From positions 2,790,001 to 2,854,000 of the forward strand of contig OZ243931.1 of the NCBI GenBank assembly GCA_965214055.1: a DNA stretch of 64,000 nucleotides, in the 5' to 3' direction. Numbering within the stretch: the stretch's first letter is position 1; each line of letters begins with the position of its first letter. The notes below the pieces were generated by a model. That model was given only the letters and a program-made list of their open reading frames with translations, was not told where the DNA came from and did not search any database. The position numbers were made by a program, and so were the translations under genes. This DNA comes from WTGA01 sp965214055. GTDB taxonomy: Bacteria; Pseudomonadota; Gammaproteobacteria; Arenicellales; Poriferihabitantaceae. Below are positions 1 through 8,072 of the stretch, in pieces.

Positions 1-18
1 AATACGATCCGCAATATT

Positions 19-1572
19 ATGGTGGTACTTTGTTTCCTGGTTTCAGTCCCCCCTTTACTGGCCTACGAACACGAACAGTCTTTGGTCAATTTCAAGGAGT
101 ACACGGAACGGATCGTGTCGGAGACCAAAGGCGAGAACAGGCCTTACTTTTTGCTTTTTTCTGCAGAATGGTGCCACTGGTGCCACGAATTTTCCGAAAA
201 CACATTGGTGGACGAGCGGGTTGCCAATTTCTTGAACGAGAATTTTGTCAATGTTTTCATTGACGTCGATATACACAACGGCGCGTATGTCAAGTACCGG
301 GCGACGGGGGTACCGTACACGGTTTTTCTCAATCCGGATGGGAGCCTCTACTACCAGTACACCGGTGCCTTGTATAGTGATGATTTTCTGGATGTCATCA
401 AGGAGGTAGCAAACGAAGCAGGGGAGGGGAAATACGCCCTAGGCATGGAATCCAGCCATGTGGAATATGAACCCCCCTCCAGTGTGGACCAGCCGGCCCT
501 GACCGGGTTATCTGATGCATTTGTACAGGGCGTCCTTGAGAATTTTGATCCGAAGGAATATGGGCTGGGAAAGGGGCAAAAGGGAATTCAACCGAATACC
601 TTTTTATATTTGCTTGAACACACGGATGCACAGTCCAAAGCCGAAGCCATAGAGTCGGTCAGCCGGACCCTGGAACGTGCCATTGAGCGCATCTATGACC
701 CGGTGGAAGGAGGATTCTTCCGGTACGCAGAGACCCGAAACTGGCAAATCCCTCACTATGAAAAATTTGCGGACCTGAATGCGGCAACCGTATTGCTGTT
801 GTATCACCTGCACCAGGAAAATCAATCCCAGGTACTGAAACAGGCTGCCGATACCACTTTGTCCTATCTCACCTCCACCCTGTGGGATGACCAGTCAGAG
901 ACCTTCTTGAGTTTTCAGGTTGCCGACACCGGTTATTACCTGCTGTCCGAGAAATACCGAAAAACCTCTCCGGCGCCCAAGGTCATGGACAAAGTGTTTA
1001 CCAGCACCCTGGCAGCCACCCTGCGTGATCTGATGAGGGTCGATGCCTTGGTTGACAACTCTTCACTTCAGCAAAAAACAAGAAAATCCATCGACTTTCT
1101 TGCACAAATGGTCATGAATGATGTGGGCATGAATCGCTACTACGGGTTGGGAGACCGGCGCTGGTTTGCACAGGCGGGTTTATCCGATCATGCGCATGTG
1201 GCGGGCCTTTTCGCCGAGGCTGCCCGGCATTATCAGGATGCCCGATACACGGCGGTTGCGAACAAGGTCATTCGCTCCGCAATTTCGGATTATTATGACC
1301 AGGAAGAGGGGATATTCGTCGACCCGGGAGTGGAAAATAGTTCCAATGCAGAGTATCTGATGCAGATGAATGCTCGGATTGCCCTGGCCATGTACACCGC
1401 CGGTGACCACGCTGATCCTGAAAGGAAAAAAATGCTGGATCGCATCATCACCTACTTTTCGCAGATTTCAGAAGTACTGGATGAGCGCCTGTGGTATGCG
1501 GTTGATTGGGATTTTACTGAAAACTATATCCCGTATCTGGGTGCACTGGCCCATTATTCTCCCGGGAAGTGA
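19..1572 (+). CDS. Exported thioredoxin-fold (DUF255/YyaL-like) protein
   Basis: A hydrophobic N-terminus ending PPLLA looks like a signal peptide, so the protein is probably periplasmic. Residues about 25-130 form a thioredoxin-like domain with a CHWC motif (C52, C55) and a cis-Pro-type GVPYT stretch. The following 350 residues resemble the alpha-helical (alpha/alpha)6 part of DUF255/YyaL proteins, with the GGFFRY and PHYEKF signatures. At 517 residues it is shorter than classical YyaL (about 650-700). The frame is open back to base 1, so the true start may lie a few codons outside the window. Role not established; a thiol-redox or dithiol-dependent function is inferred from CxxC. It converges with the sulfur-relay operon. 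Confidence 0.75.
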   Translation: MVVLCFLVSVPPLLAYEHEQSLVNFKEYTERIVSETKGENRPYFLLFSAEWCHWCHEFSENTLVDERVANFLNENFVNVFIDVDIHNGAYVKYRATGVPYTVFLNPDGSLYYQYTGALYSDDFLDVIKEVANEAGEGKYALGMESSHVEYEPPSSVDQPALTGLSDAFVQGVLENFDPKEYGLGKGQKGIQPNTFLYLLEHTDAQSKAEAIESVSRTLERAIERIYDPVEGGFFRYAETRNWQIPHYEKFADLNAATVLLLYHLHQENQSQVLKQAADTTLSYLTSTLWDDQSETFLSFQVADTGYYLLSEKYRKTSPAPKVMDKVFTSTLAATLRDLMRVDALVDNSSLQQKTRKSIDFLAQMVMNDVGMNRYYGLGDRRWFAQAGLSDHAHVAGLFAEAARHYQDARYTAVANKVIRSAISDYYDQEEGIFVDPGVENSSNAEYLMQMNARIALAMYTAGDHADPERKKMLDRIITYFSQISEVLDERLWYAVDWDFTENYIPYLGALAHYSPGK

Positions 1573-1622
1573 TCGGTGCCTGCACCATGAACGCAGTCGT
1601 ATCAGGCGATCTGTACTCGGTT

Positions 1623-1853
1623 TTATTTTTTCTTCAGTCTGTATTCGAAGTCCTGTCCATCCTGTGACGACTCCAGCAGTTCATTCCCGGTTTGGTTGGC
1701 AAATGCTGCGAAATCCTTGACCGAACCGGGGTCCGTTGCAACCACCCTGAGAATCTGACCGGATTCAAGCTGGTTGAGTGCTTTTTTAGCCTTTAGTATG
1801 GGCAAAGGGCAGCTGAGTCCTCTTGCATCAAGCTCTTTATCAAAATAAACCAC
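1623..1853 (-). CDS. tusA: TusA-family sulfur carrier protein
   Basis: This 76-residue protein carries the TusA/SirA signature CPLPILKAKKAL with the persulfide-bearing cysteine at C15, followed by the VVATDPGSVKDF segment typical of the fold. TusA accepts sulfane sulfur from a cysteine desulfurase or rhodanese and passes it to TusBCD/DsrEFH. The start is GTG with a good AGGAG upstream. It lies about 60 bp downstream of the tusB-like gene on the same strand, so it is probably the last gene of a tusD-tusC-tusB-tusA operon. In E. coli tusA is unlinked to tusBCD, so this linkage is informative. Confidence 0.88.
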   Translation of the reverse strand: MVYFDKELDARGLSCPLPILKAKKALNQLESGQILRVVATDPGSVKDFAAFANQTGNELLESSQDGQDFEYRLKKK

Positions 1854-1914
1854 GTTTGGATTCTCCTGTTTATTTCAGTTAACAAATACGGATTACAGCA
1901 ATTCTTTGATCATC

Positions 1915-2217
1915 TTACAACCAGGACTGTACCGAATCGTTTCGGGCGGCCAATTCCACAAATCCGTCATATCCCACTGTCTTGACTCCTTTGATCAACC
2001 GGCCCTGGTCCAACCCCCTTGCCATCCAATCCGATTCAAGCACATACACCTGGTGCCTGTTGAGCGCATCCACCATGGTATTCGTCCACTCAGTATCCGA
2101 CAAAGCCGCGTACACGGCATCCTGGATCAGCAGGATATCACTGCCGGGTTTGGCTAGGCGCAGGCAGGTACGGAGGCTGTTCTTTTCAAATGGGGATTTG
2201 TTGACGGTATGCAGCAT
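1915..2217 (-). CDS. tusB: TusB/DsrH-family sulfur relay subunit
   Basis: A 100-residue protein opening MLHTVNKSPFEKNSL, the hallmark of the DsrH/TusB family. It keeps a cysteine at C18, matching the conserved Cys near residue 20 of DsrH. It is the third subunit of the heterohexameric TusBCD/DsrEFH persulfide carrier in the cytoplasm. It sits 8 bp downstream of the tusC-like gene. Whether the complex serves tRNA 2-thiouridine synthesis or reverse dissimilatory sulfite reductase cannot be decided here, because no dsrAB or dsrC/tusE is in the window. Confidence 0.85.
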   Translation of the reverse strand: MLHTVNKSPFEKNSLRTCLRLAKPGSDILLIQDAVYAALSDTEWTNTMVDALNRHQVYVLESDWMARGLDQGRLIKGVKTVGYDGFVELAARNDSVQSWL

Positions 2218-2225
2218 ATGGATGT

Positions 2226-2633
2226 TCAGTAATTGAAGATGACATCCTGTCCGGCGATGATGTCAGCCAATTCAGCGCTGTCGACAATCCGGATCGATGT
2301 TTTCTCCTTGTAATCATCGTCCTCGTCTTCATACGTCAACGGCAGTAAATCATCCACCGTCAATCCCCGCTGTTCCAGTGATTCTCTTTCAACGTACAAT
2401 CGGGTGATTTCATAGTCACCCAGGGCCCGATAGGTGGGAGAGAAGTTTTTCATTCCGGTAGCAGAGGTATCCTGCCCGGCCTTGATCTGGAAAACCCCAT
2501 CGTCCACAAACGCCATGGAAACCTCCTGGTCGAATGCGGCACCGATCAATGCGACTTCAAGTCCTTCCTGGGCATAGATCGCACCATAGGGTGCAGTACG
2601 GTTCAGGTACAAAAACTTTTTTACCGTCCCCAT
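2226..2633 (-). CDS. tusC: TusC/DsrF-family sulfur relay subunit
   Basis: A 135-residue DsrF/TusC-type protein. Its N-terminus (FLYLNRTAPYG, then a QEGLEVALIGAAF helix) and the MAFVDDGVFQI strand fit the DsrE-like fold. It contains no cysteine at all, consistent with a structural rather than sulfur-carrying subunit. The start codon follows the tusD stop after a single base, so the genes are translationally linked. An acidic stretch near residue 100 (YEDEDDDYKE) is notable. Confidence 0.85.
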   Translation of the reverse strand: MGTVKKFLYLNRTAPYGAIYAQEGLEVALIGAAFDQEVSMAFVDDGVFQIKAGQDTSATGMKNFSPTYRALGDYEITRLYVERESLEQRGLTVDDLLPLTYEDEDDDYKEKTSIRIVDSAELADIIAGQDVIFNY

Positions 2634-2634
2634 G

Positions 2635-3027
2635 TCAATCTCCGAAAACCAGCAAACGGTCCGCCTGGATCGCGGATTCGATCAGTTGCCCAAGGCCGGA
2701 TATGCGAAACTGCTCCGCCAGATTGTCGGTATCTTTTCCGTTTCTTTTGGCTTCATCCGCATCCACAATTCCCCTTCTTTGGGCCGCGGCAACGCAAACA
2801 ACGAGGTCCAGCCCCTCCTCGGCTGCCAGTTCTGACCAGCGGTTCACAATGTGACGGTCGTCCTGTGGCGGTGTGGTCAGGCGCGTCCCGTTGTTAACCC
2901 CATCATGATAAAAGAACACTCGGGGAACTCCATGCCCCGCTGCCAAGGCCGCTTTTGCAAAGTGGTAGGCGGTGTCCGAAGCCTGGTGTTGATAGGGCCC
3001 TTCGTTAACGACAAGTGCGAACTTCAT
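2635..3027 (-). CDS. tusD: TusD/DsrE-family sulfur relay subunit
   Basis: At 130 residues this is exactly the family length. It begins with the FALVVNEGPYQHQ segment and places a cysteine at C78 in DLVVCVAAAQRRGI, the position of the sulfur-accepting cysteine in both TusD and DsrE. It is the persulfide-binding subunit of the cytoplasmic TusBCD/DsrEFH complex and the first gene of the operon. The roughly 500 bp upstream is shared with the divergent permease gene and presumably holds the promoter. Confidence 0.88.
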   Translation of the reverse strand: MKFALVVNEGPYQHQASDTAYHFAKAALAAGHGVPRVFFYHDGVNNGTRLTTPPQDDRHIVNRWSELAAEEGLDLVVCVAAAQRRGIVDADEAKRNGKDTDNLAEQFRISGLGQLIESAIQADRLLVFGD

Positions 3028-3525
3028 GCTGATAGTGAAATTTCACCTCATGTTTATGGTTTGGTTCCGGCAGGTATTTTTGCCACGCAAGCAACAAGCC
3101 CCGATTTTCCGTGCAATCAGAAGCCGTCTCATATTTTTCATATATTGGTGGTCGGTTCTGCAAAATGACCGGTTTTCTCCCAGGCAATCCATATTGCCGC
3201 CAACTCGGGGGAAGCCGGTAACCCTGACTCATGGTACCGTTCCCCGTTTCCAGTAACGTCCCCGCAATGTGACATTTGTGGCAACTCCTAAGAGTCCACC
3301 AGCGTGTAATATAAAAGATTTTATCATTTCCAGGCATCGTGTGTCACCGCATTGCTCTTCGCCTCTTCGCCCATCTCGTATAATGTGAGGCGAGCAATGA
3401 AAGCAAGCTTGCCTATTTCGGCTAATGATATGATTGGAATATGGATGAATGTGATTGAAGTACATCGTTCATTTGGCTGCTGCGCATGCGCATGAAATGC
3501 ACTATTTCCCAACCTCGAGGACAAA
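3028..3525. other. Intergenic region between divergent tusD and permease genes
   Basis: No convincing gene. It must hold promoters for the leftward sulfur-relay operon and the rightward permease. A TATAAT hexamer lies at 3379-3384 on the plus strand, about 140 bp before the permease start, but the -35 partner is weak. I see no recognisable riboswitch. Confidence 0.5.
3379..3384 (+). promoter_or_regulatory. Possible -10 box for the NCS2 permease
   Basis: A perfect TATAAT in the gap upstream of the permease. The sequence 17 bases before it (TCTTCG) is a poor match to a sigma-70 -35 box, so this is only a candidate. Confidence 0.3.
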
Positions 3526-4887
3526 ATGGCCACTGACAATTCTTCACTCGGTACCCCCGAGCAACTGAGAGATCCCAACTACACACCGCCGCTGTCTCTA
3601 GCGGTTCCACTCGGTATTCAACACGTTCTGGCAATGTTCGTCAGCAACGTCACCCCGGCAATTATCATTGCGGGGGCAGCGGGCTTTGGCTTCGGTTCCA
3701 ACTCGCCTGACTTCGTTAATCTGATTTACATGATTCAGATGGCAATCCTGTTTGCGGGAATTTCCACTTTGTTTCAGACGATCGGTGCGGGGCCGGTCGG
3801 AGCAAGGCTTCCGATCGTACAGGGCACAAGCTTTGCGTTTTTACCCATTATGATCCCACTGGTCGCAGGGAAGGGGGTTGATGCCATGGCGGTATTGATG
3901 TGCGGGGTGGTAGTGGGTGGTCTTTTCCACGCATGTCTTGCGCCATTCGTCGGGAAAATTCGATTTGCGCTCCCTCCATTGGTAACCGGTTTGGTGGTGA
4001 CCATGATTGGGCTGTCACTGATAAAAGTGGGGATCCAATACGCGGCTGGCGGGGTCCCGGCAATGGGTAAACCAGAATTTGGCAGCCTGAATAACTGGTT
4101 CGTCGCATTGGTCGTGATCTTTACAACATTGGGATTTAAATTTTTTGCCAGGGGTATCCTGTCCGTTTCGGCGGTTTTACTGGGTCTCATTGTCGGTTAT
4201 GTCGTCGCTTATTTCATGGGAATGGTCCATTTCGGAAATGTTGGCAAGGCTGCGTTCTTTGCTCTTCCCAACCCATTTCACTTTGGATTTGAGTTCAGTA
4301 CGGCTGCAGTCATTGGATTTTGTCTGATGGCGGTTATTTCTGCCATTGAGACGGTAGGGGACGTGTCGGGCATTACCAAAGGTGGCGCGGGCAGGGAGGC
4401 GACGGATGAGGAAATCAAGGGCGCGACCTTTGCGGATGGTTTCGGGACAGCAGTTTCCGGAATTTTCGGCGCACTTCCCAACACGTCGTTTTCTCAGAAT
4501 GTTGGTTTGATTGCCATGACCGGCATCATGAGTCGCAAAGTGGTGACCATTGGGGCCATTTTTCTTATTGTCTGTGGTCTGATTCCAGTCGTTGGTGCAA
4601 TTATTTCCACCATTCCAATTGAAGTGCTTGGTGGAGGGGTTATTGTTATGTTCGGAATGGTAGCAGCAGCGGGTGTATCCATGCTCTCCGACGTCAACTG
4701 GAATCGGCGGAATATGGTGATTTTCGCGGTTTCGTTGTCGATTGGCCTGGGATTGCAGCTGGTACCCGATGCGCTCCAGCATTTTCCGCCCACCCCAAAA
4801 ATCCTGTTGACTTCCGGATTGCTGCCTGCGGCTTTCATTGCAATCGTTCTGAATCTGGTTCTTCCAGAGGAATTGGGCGCTGAGTAG
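3526..4887 (+). CDS. NCS2-family xanthine/uracil permease
   Basis: A polytopic membrane protein of 453 residues with about 12-14 hydrophobic segments. It is a nucleobase:cation symporter-2 family member that imports purines or pyrimidines using the proton or sodium gradient. The family motif [QEP]NxGxxxxT[RKG] appears as QNVGLIAMTG starting at Q324. TM8 carries ISAIETVGDVSGITK with the substrate-binding glutamate. The motif favours the purine (xanthine/urate) branch over the uracil branch, but the substrate is inferred. The start follows a GAGG ribosome site. It stands alone, with no purine-catabolism genes beside it. Confidence 0.88.
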   Translation: MATDNSSLGTPEQLRDPNYTPPLSLAVPLGIQHVLAMFVSNVTPAIIIAGAAGFGFGSNSPDFVNLIYMIQMAILFAGISTLFQTIGAGPVGARLPIVQGTSFAFLPIMIPLVAGKGVDAMAVLMCGVVVGGLFHACLAPFVGKIRFALPPLVTGLVVTMIGLSLIKVGIQYAAGGVPAMGKPEFGSLNNWFVALVVIFTTLGFKFFARGILSVSAVLLGLIVGYVVAYFMGMVHFGNVGKAAFFALPNPFHFGFEFSTAAVIGFCLMAVISAIETVGDVSGITKGGAGREATDEEIKGATFADGFGTAVSGIFGALPNTSFSQNVGLIAMTGIMSRKVVTIGAIFLIVCGLIPVVGAIISTIPIEVLGGGVIVMFGMVAAAGVSMLSDVNWNRRNMVIFAVSLSIGLGLQLVPDALQHFPPTPKILLTSGLLPAAFIAIVLNLVLPEELGAE

Positions 4888-5105
4888 ACCTATTGCGGGC
4901 CTGATAATTAACTGAAGCACGATGATCTCGCGATCCAGGATATCCGTTTCGTGATCCGTTGGCATGTGCTTTCCAGATGATTCGGCTTTCGCCTGCACGA
5001 AATCGGGAAGGTCCTACCGGTTGTTTCGTGGTTTTAGACCTCAACCAGCTGCGATCGCATTGCCCAAAGCGGGGCACTCCTGAATTGGGGTCGACATTCT
5101 CATAA

Positions 5106-5140
5106 TATACTTTTTTAATATATCTTTTATACGCTATACT
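5106..5140 (+). promoter_or_regulatory. Promoter/operator region of vapBC
   Basis: An AT-rich stretch with three TATAC repeats (5106-5110, 5128-5132, 5135-5139). The last overlaps a TATACT -10-like hexamer at 5135-5140. It lies about 30 bp before the antitoxin start, where VapB-type antitoxins normally bind to repress their own operon. A GGAGG ribosome site follows at 5156-5160. Confidence 0.45.
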
Positions 5141-5167
5141 GAGTGCTGACTGATTGGAGGATTTGTG

Positions 5168-5440
5168 ATGGTTTCAGAACACAACGACAGCGCAAAGGTT
5201 TTTATGTCCGGAAAGTCTCAGGCCGTTCGGCTGCCTAAAAAATACCGCTTCCCGGAAGGTTGCAATGAAGTATCAATTCGTCAGGTAGGTAATACGCTGG
5301 TCCTCGCGCCGCGTTATAAAACATGGGCTGATTTGTGGGCTGACATGGAACCAGTTGACAATGACTTTGTCAACGCCGTTCTTGACGCTAAAAACGAAGG
5401 CCTGGCTGAAGATGTGCCGCGCACGAGCTTTGACGAATGA
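5168..5440 (+). CDS. vapB: VapB-type antitoxin (AbrB/SpoVT domain)
   Basis: A 90-residue antitoxin. Its N-terminal swapped-hairpin AbrB domain reads AKVFMSGKSQAVRLPKKYRFP and continues through IRQVGNTLVLAPR. The C-terminal half, from about residue 50, is the part expected to wrap the toxin. I chose the ATG at 5168, seven bases after GGAGG, over an adjacent GTG at 5165. It overlaps vapC by four bases (ATGA), the usual arrangement for coupled toxin-antitoxin translation. It should neutralise VapC and autorepress the operon. Confidence 0.9.
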   Translation: MVSEHNDSAKVFMSGKSQAVRLPKKYRFPEGCNEVSIRQVGNTLVLAPRYKTWADLWADMEPVDNDFVNAVLDAKNEGLAEDVPRTSFDE

Positions 5441-5826
5441 AGGCGATGCTGGATTCGAATACCTGCATCTACCTGATGAACCGACGGGCAGGTATTGTCG
5501 AGCGCGAGCCTTTGCATGAGTGCTGTATTTCGACCATCGTTTTGGGCGAGCTTGAATACGGATACTTGAAAAGCGGCCGAAGGGCGGAGAATCGTGTCAA
5601 GCTGAATCGGTTTCTCGGTGCGATTGCTATTTTTCCGCTGGGTGAAGCGGAATCGGAGGCCTGGGCGGAGATTTGCTTGGCTTTGAACAAAGAACAGATT
5701 GGCCGAAATGACATGTGGATTGCAGCCCATGCAATCGCTCTTGGTTTGCCGCTGGTAACGAATAATGCAAAGGAATTTAAACGCGTGCCGGGTCTGATTG
5801 TGGATAATTGGTTCGATTTTGTTTGA
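5437..5826 (+). CDS. vapC: VapC-type PIN-domain ribonuclease toxin
   Basis: A 129-residue PIN domain. The acidic catalytic residues are visible: D6 in MLDSNTCIY, E38 in VLGELEYG and D92 in GRNDMWIAAHA. The TNNAKEFKRVPGL stretch closes the site as in the MvpA/VapC-1 subgroup. Members are Mg-dependent endoribonucleases, often cutting initiator tRNA or other tRNAs; the target here is unknown. No residue appears lost, so the toxin looks active. It is co-transcribed with the upstream antitoxin. Confidence 0.9.
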   Translation: MKAMLDSNTCIYLMNRRAGIVEREPLHECCISTIVLGELEYGYLKSGRRAENRVKLNRFLGAIAIFPLGEAESEAWAEICLALNKEQIGRNDMWIAAHAIALGLPLVTNNAKEFKRVPGLIVDNWFDFV

Positions 5827-6484
5827 CCGGTCCATCGGACATCTGGGCATGCGCGGGCTGCAGGGGAGATCAATCCCCACCATTTGGATGTCGGATCGTA
5901 TTTTTTAAAAAATCATTTACTTTACATAATATACATTATACGAAGTATATCATCGGTTCCCGACAGTCTCTCACCACGCTTTCACTGGCCATTCCACGAC
6001 TGCCTGGCCTGATCCCTGTTACCGTTCCCTGTCTTTCAAAAACAGGATTACCGATGACGGGCCCGATACACGCCCGTGTCCTCAGGTGGGAACGGCCTCA
6101 TTGTTTCATGGCTGAACATGTGACCGCACCCTTCACTCCCATTCCACGATTTATTTTTTGACTGAAACTGTGGGGTCGGGCGGGTGAACAGAACGGTTAC
6201 TGCCTGACCGCCCACCACATTCAACAGGCCGCTATACTTCAGTCGGAATACGGACCGGTGCAGGACAATCTATGGATGTGAATGGGAGTAGCATTCCGGG
6301 GTTTTATTAAAAAAGTGCGATTCCCTGAGATTTTCATATTCATATTTCGAACAAATTTATTATAATCAGTGTCATACAATTCCGATTAGGACGCATATCC
6401 GATTAATTCAGGCAACTGAACTTTCCTCGATCCATACAGTATGATTAGCCACTCTATACAAGACTCCAAATTTGGTCCTGCGTT
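5827..6484. other. Intergenic region after vapBC
   Basis: A 658-bp gap without a convincing coding frame. It contains an AT-rich tract (5900-5950) with a loxP-like 16-mer and, near the far end, another AT-rich tract (about 6300-6390) that probably includes the promoter of the metallophosphoesterase gene. The phrase CATTCCACGA occurs twice, at about 5990 and 6138. Confidence 0.5.
5931..5946 (+). repeat. 16-base identity to one half of the loxP site
   Basis: ATACATTATACGAAGT matches, from memory, seven of the eight spacer bases and the first nine bases of the right Cre-binding arm of P1 loxP. The left arm is only about half matched (8 of 15 by my alignment), so this is not a complete site. It could be a chance match in an AT-rich tract or a relic. 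Confidence 0.35.
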
Positions 6485-7204
6485 ATGAAATGTTTGCTCA
6501 TTTCTGATTTGCACTACGTGTTGAAACACTTTGACTGGGTGCTGAATATTTCGGATCAATACGATTTGGTCATCATGGCTGGCGACCAGATTGATGGGTG
6601 CTCCTATGTGTATATGCGTGTCCAGATTCCAGTTATCCTGAAGTATCTGGAACGAATACACTCCAAAACCCCCCTGATGGTCAGTTCAGGAAATCATGAT
6701 TTGAATGTTCGGGGCAGAAATGGAGAGCGTACTGCAAGTTGGCTCGAACCCCTGCGGGAACTGGGGATTACGACAGATGGTGACAGCCTGGAAAAAGATG
6801 GTGTACTGTTTACCGTATGCCCCTGGTGGGATGGACCGAAATCCCGGGACCTGGTGGGAGAACAACTCGCCATCGACGCTAAAAAGCCGAAGAAACGCTG
6901 GATCTGGGTGTACCATGGCCCTCCTGATGATTCCCCTACCAGCTGGACCGGAAAACGACACTATGGTGACAAGGACCTGGTGCGTTGGATTGAGCAGTAC
7001 CAACCGGAAATTGTATTGACCGGACACATTCACGAGGCCCCATTTGTCGATGGCGGATCCTGGGTAGACCGGATTGGTTCCACCTGGATATTCAATTCAG
7101 GTCGCGAGAGGGGCCCCTGCCCTCCGCATATTGTCATTGACCTGCTGGAAAATACCGCTTTGTGGTCTGCCCAGGAGAAAACCGGGCAGGTACAGTTAAA
7201 TTAG
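6485..7204 (+). CDS. Calcineurin-like metallophosphoesterase
   Basis: A 239-residue cytoplasmic phosphoesterase with the full set of dinuclear-metal motifs: D8 and H10 in SDLH, D34 in GDQ, N70-H71 in GNHD, a histidine in VYHGPP and GHIHE near the C-terminus. It resembles the small Icc/YfcE-type branch. Substrate unknown; candidates are phosphodiesters such as cyclic nucleotides or small nucleic acid ends. Its 3' end faces the cyclic-nucleotide-binding protein gene, which is suggestive but not proof of a cNMP link. No close ribosome site is obvious. Confidence 0.8.
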   Translation: MKCLLISDLHYVLKHFDWVLNISDQYDLVIMAGDQIDGCSYVYMRVQIPVILKYLERIHSKTPLMVSSGNHDLNVRGRNGERTASWLEPLRELGITTDGDSLEKDGVLFTVCPWWDGPKSRDLVGEQLAIDAKKPKKRWIWVYHGPPDDSPTSWTGKRHYGDKDLVRWIEQYQPEIVLTGHIHEAPFVDGGSWVDRIGSTWIFNSGRERGPCPPHIVIDLLENTALWSAQEKTGQVQLN

Positions 7205-7249
7205 CGGTGCATCGACAACCTTTGCTGGCCAGCGAATAACTGCAGCGAT

Positions 7250-7726
7250 TTAGAACGGGTCCCGGTCAGATCCAGGCTGCTGTTCTTCCCCCTGCTGCGT
7301 TACCAGGGTCTCAAGGATCTCACCCATCATGCCAAAATGGTCGCTGTGATCTTTAAATTGTTCCTTGATATCAACCAGATAATTGGTAACGCTGTGCAGT
7401 CGACGTGCCAGCATTATCGCCAATGGAAGGCAGACTTGATGATTCTCCTTGAGAAAATCGGAGTGTTTGTCTACGACGTAAAAACGGCATGGAGCGGCCG
7501 TTTTGACCGTGGCCGTATGCGGAATATCCAGTAAAGCGGAAATTTCACCCAGAATGGCGCCCGGTTCATTGATAACGGCGACCTTGAAGTCCCCTTTCAG
7601 TATTTCAACCTCGCCTTCAATCAATATATACATCAGCCCGGTGGTATCACCTTCATCGAGGAAAACCTGTCCGGATTCGATATGTTTTTCCTGCAGAGAC
7701 TGACAACTGCTAAGTATTTCTTTCAT
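7250..7726 (-). CDS. Cyclic nucleotide-binding domain protein
   Basis: A 158-residue protein with one Crp-like cNMP-binding beta-roll (about residues 10-110). It includes GLMYILIEGEVEIL and the phosphate-binding-cassette-like GAILGEISALLDIPHTATVKT. After it comes a short helix and a hydrophilic tail, with no helix-turn-helix, so it is not a complete Crp/Fnr transcription factor. It may be a stand-alone ligand sensor acting through a partner. It converges with the metallophosphoesterase gene. Confidence 0.8.
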   Translation of the reverse strand: MKEILSSCQSLQEKHIESGQVFLDEGDTTGLMYILIEGEVEILKGDFKVAVINEPGAILGEISALLDIPHTATVKTAAPCRFYVVDKHSDFLKENHQVCLPLAIMLARRLHSVTNYLVDIKEQFKDHSDHFGMMGEILETLVTQQGEEQQPGSDRDPF

Positions 7727-8072
7727 TGCATATACCCTCGACTACGCTCATTTTATTTCTACAGACTGTTCCGTGGTTCTTCGTTGATAACACCATTTGG
7801 GCCGGTACCAGGTGAACCCCAAATATACTGGACAACCCGACTCTATCCTGCGGATTATACTGCCATCGCCAGTCGGTTGCCATGGACTGGAAATCTCCCA
7901 TCGGTTGAATAAAGGGTGATCCTGCCAACCCAGGATGATTCAGTCTGTGAATGCGGATTATAACGGGTTATTTGCGGAAATATACCGTTGTTGGATTCCT
8001 TAATATCCGTCTGGCCCGTTGCGGGAACCCGGACTGTGAGCGATGGTTTAGCTCAATCTATTGGACCCAGTA
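7727..8072. other. Intergenic region between CDF and cNMP-binding genes
   Basis: A 346-bp gap between two leftward genes. No coding frame, RNA or strong repeat seen. It presumably contains the promoter of the cyclic-nucleotide-binding protein gene. Confidence 0.5.

Noticed and set aside
4177..4998. 273-codon minus-strand frame opposite the permease
   Set aside because: Asn/His-rich antisense shadow of a membrane protein gene.
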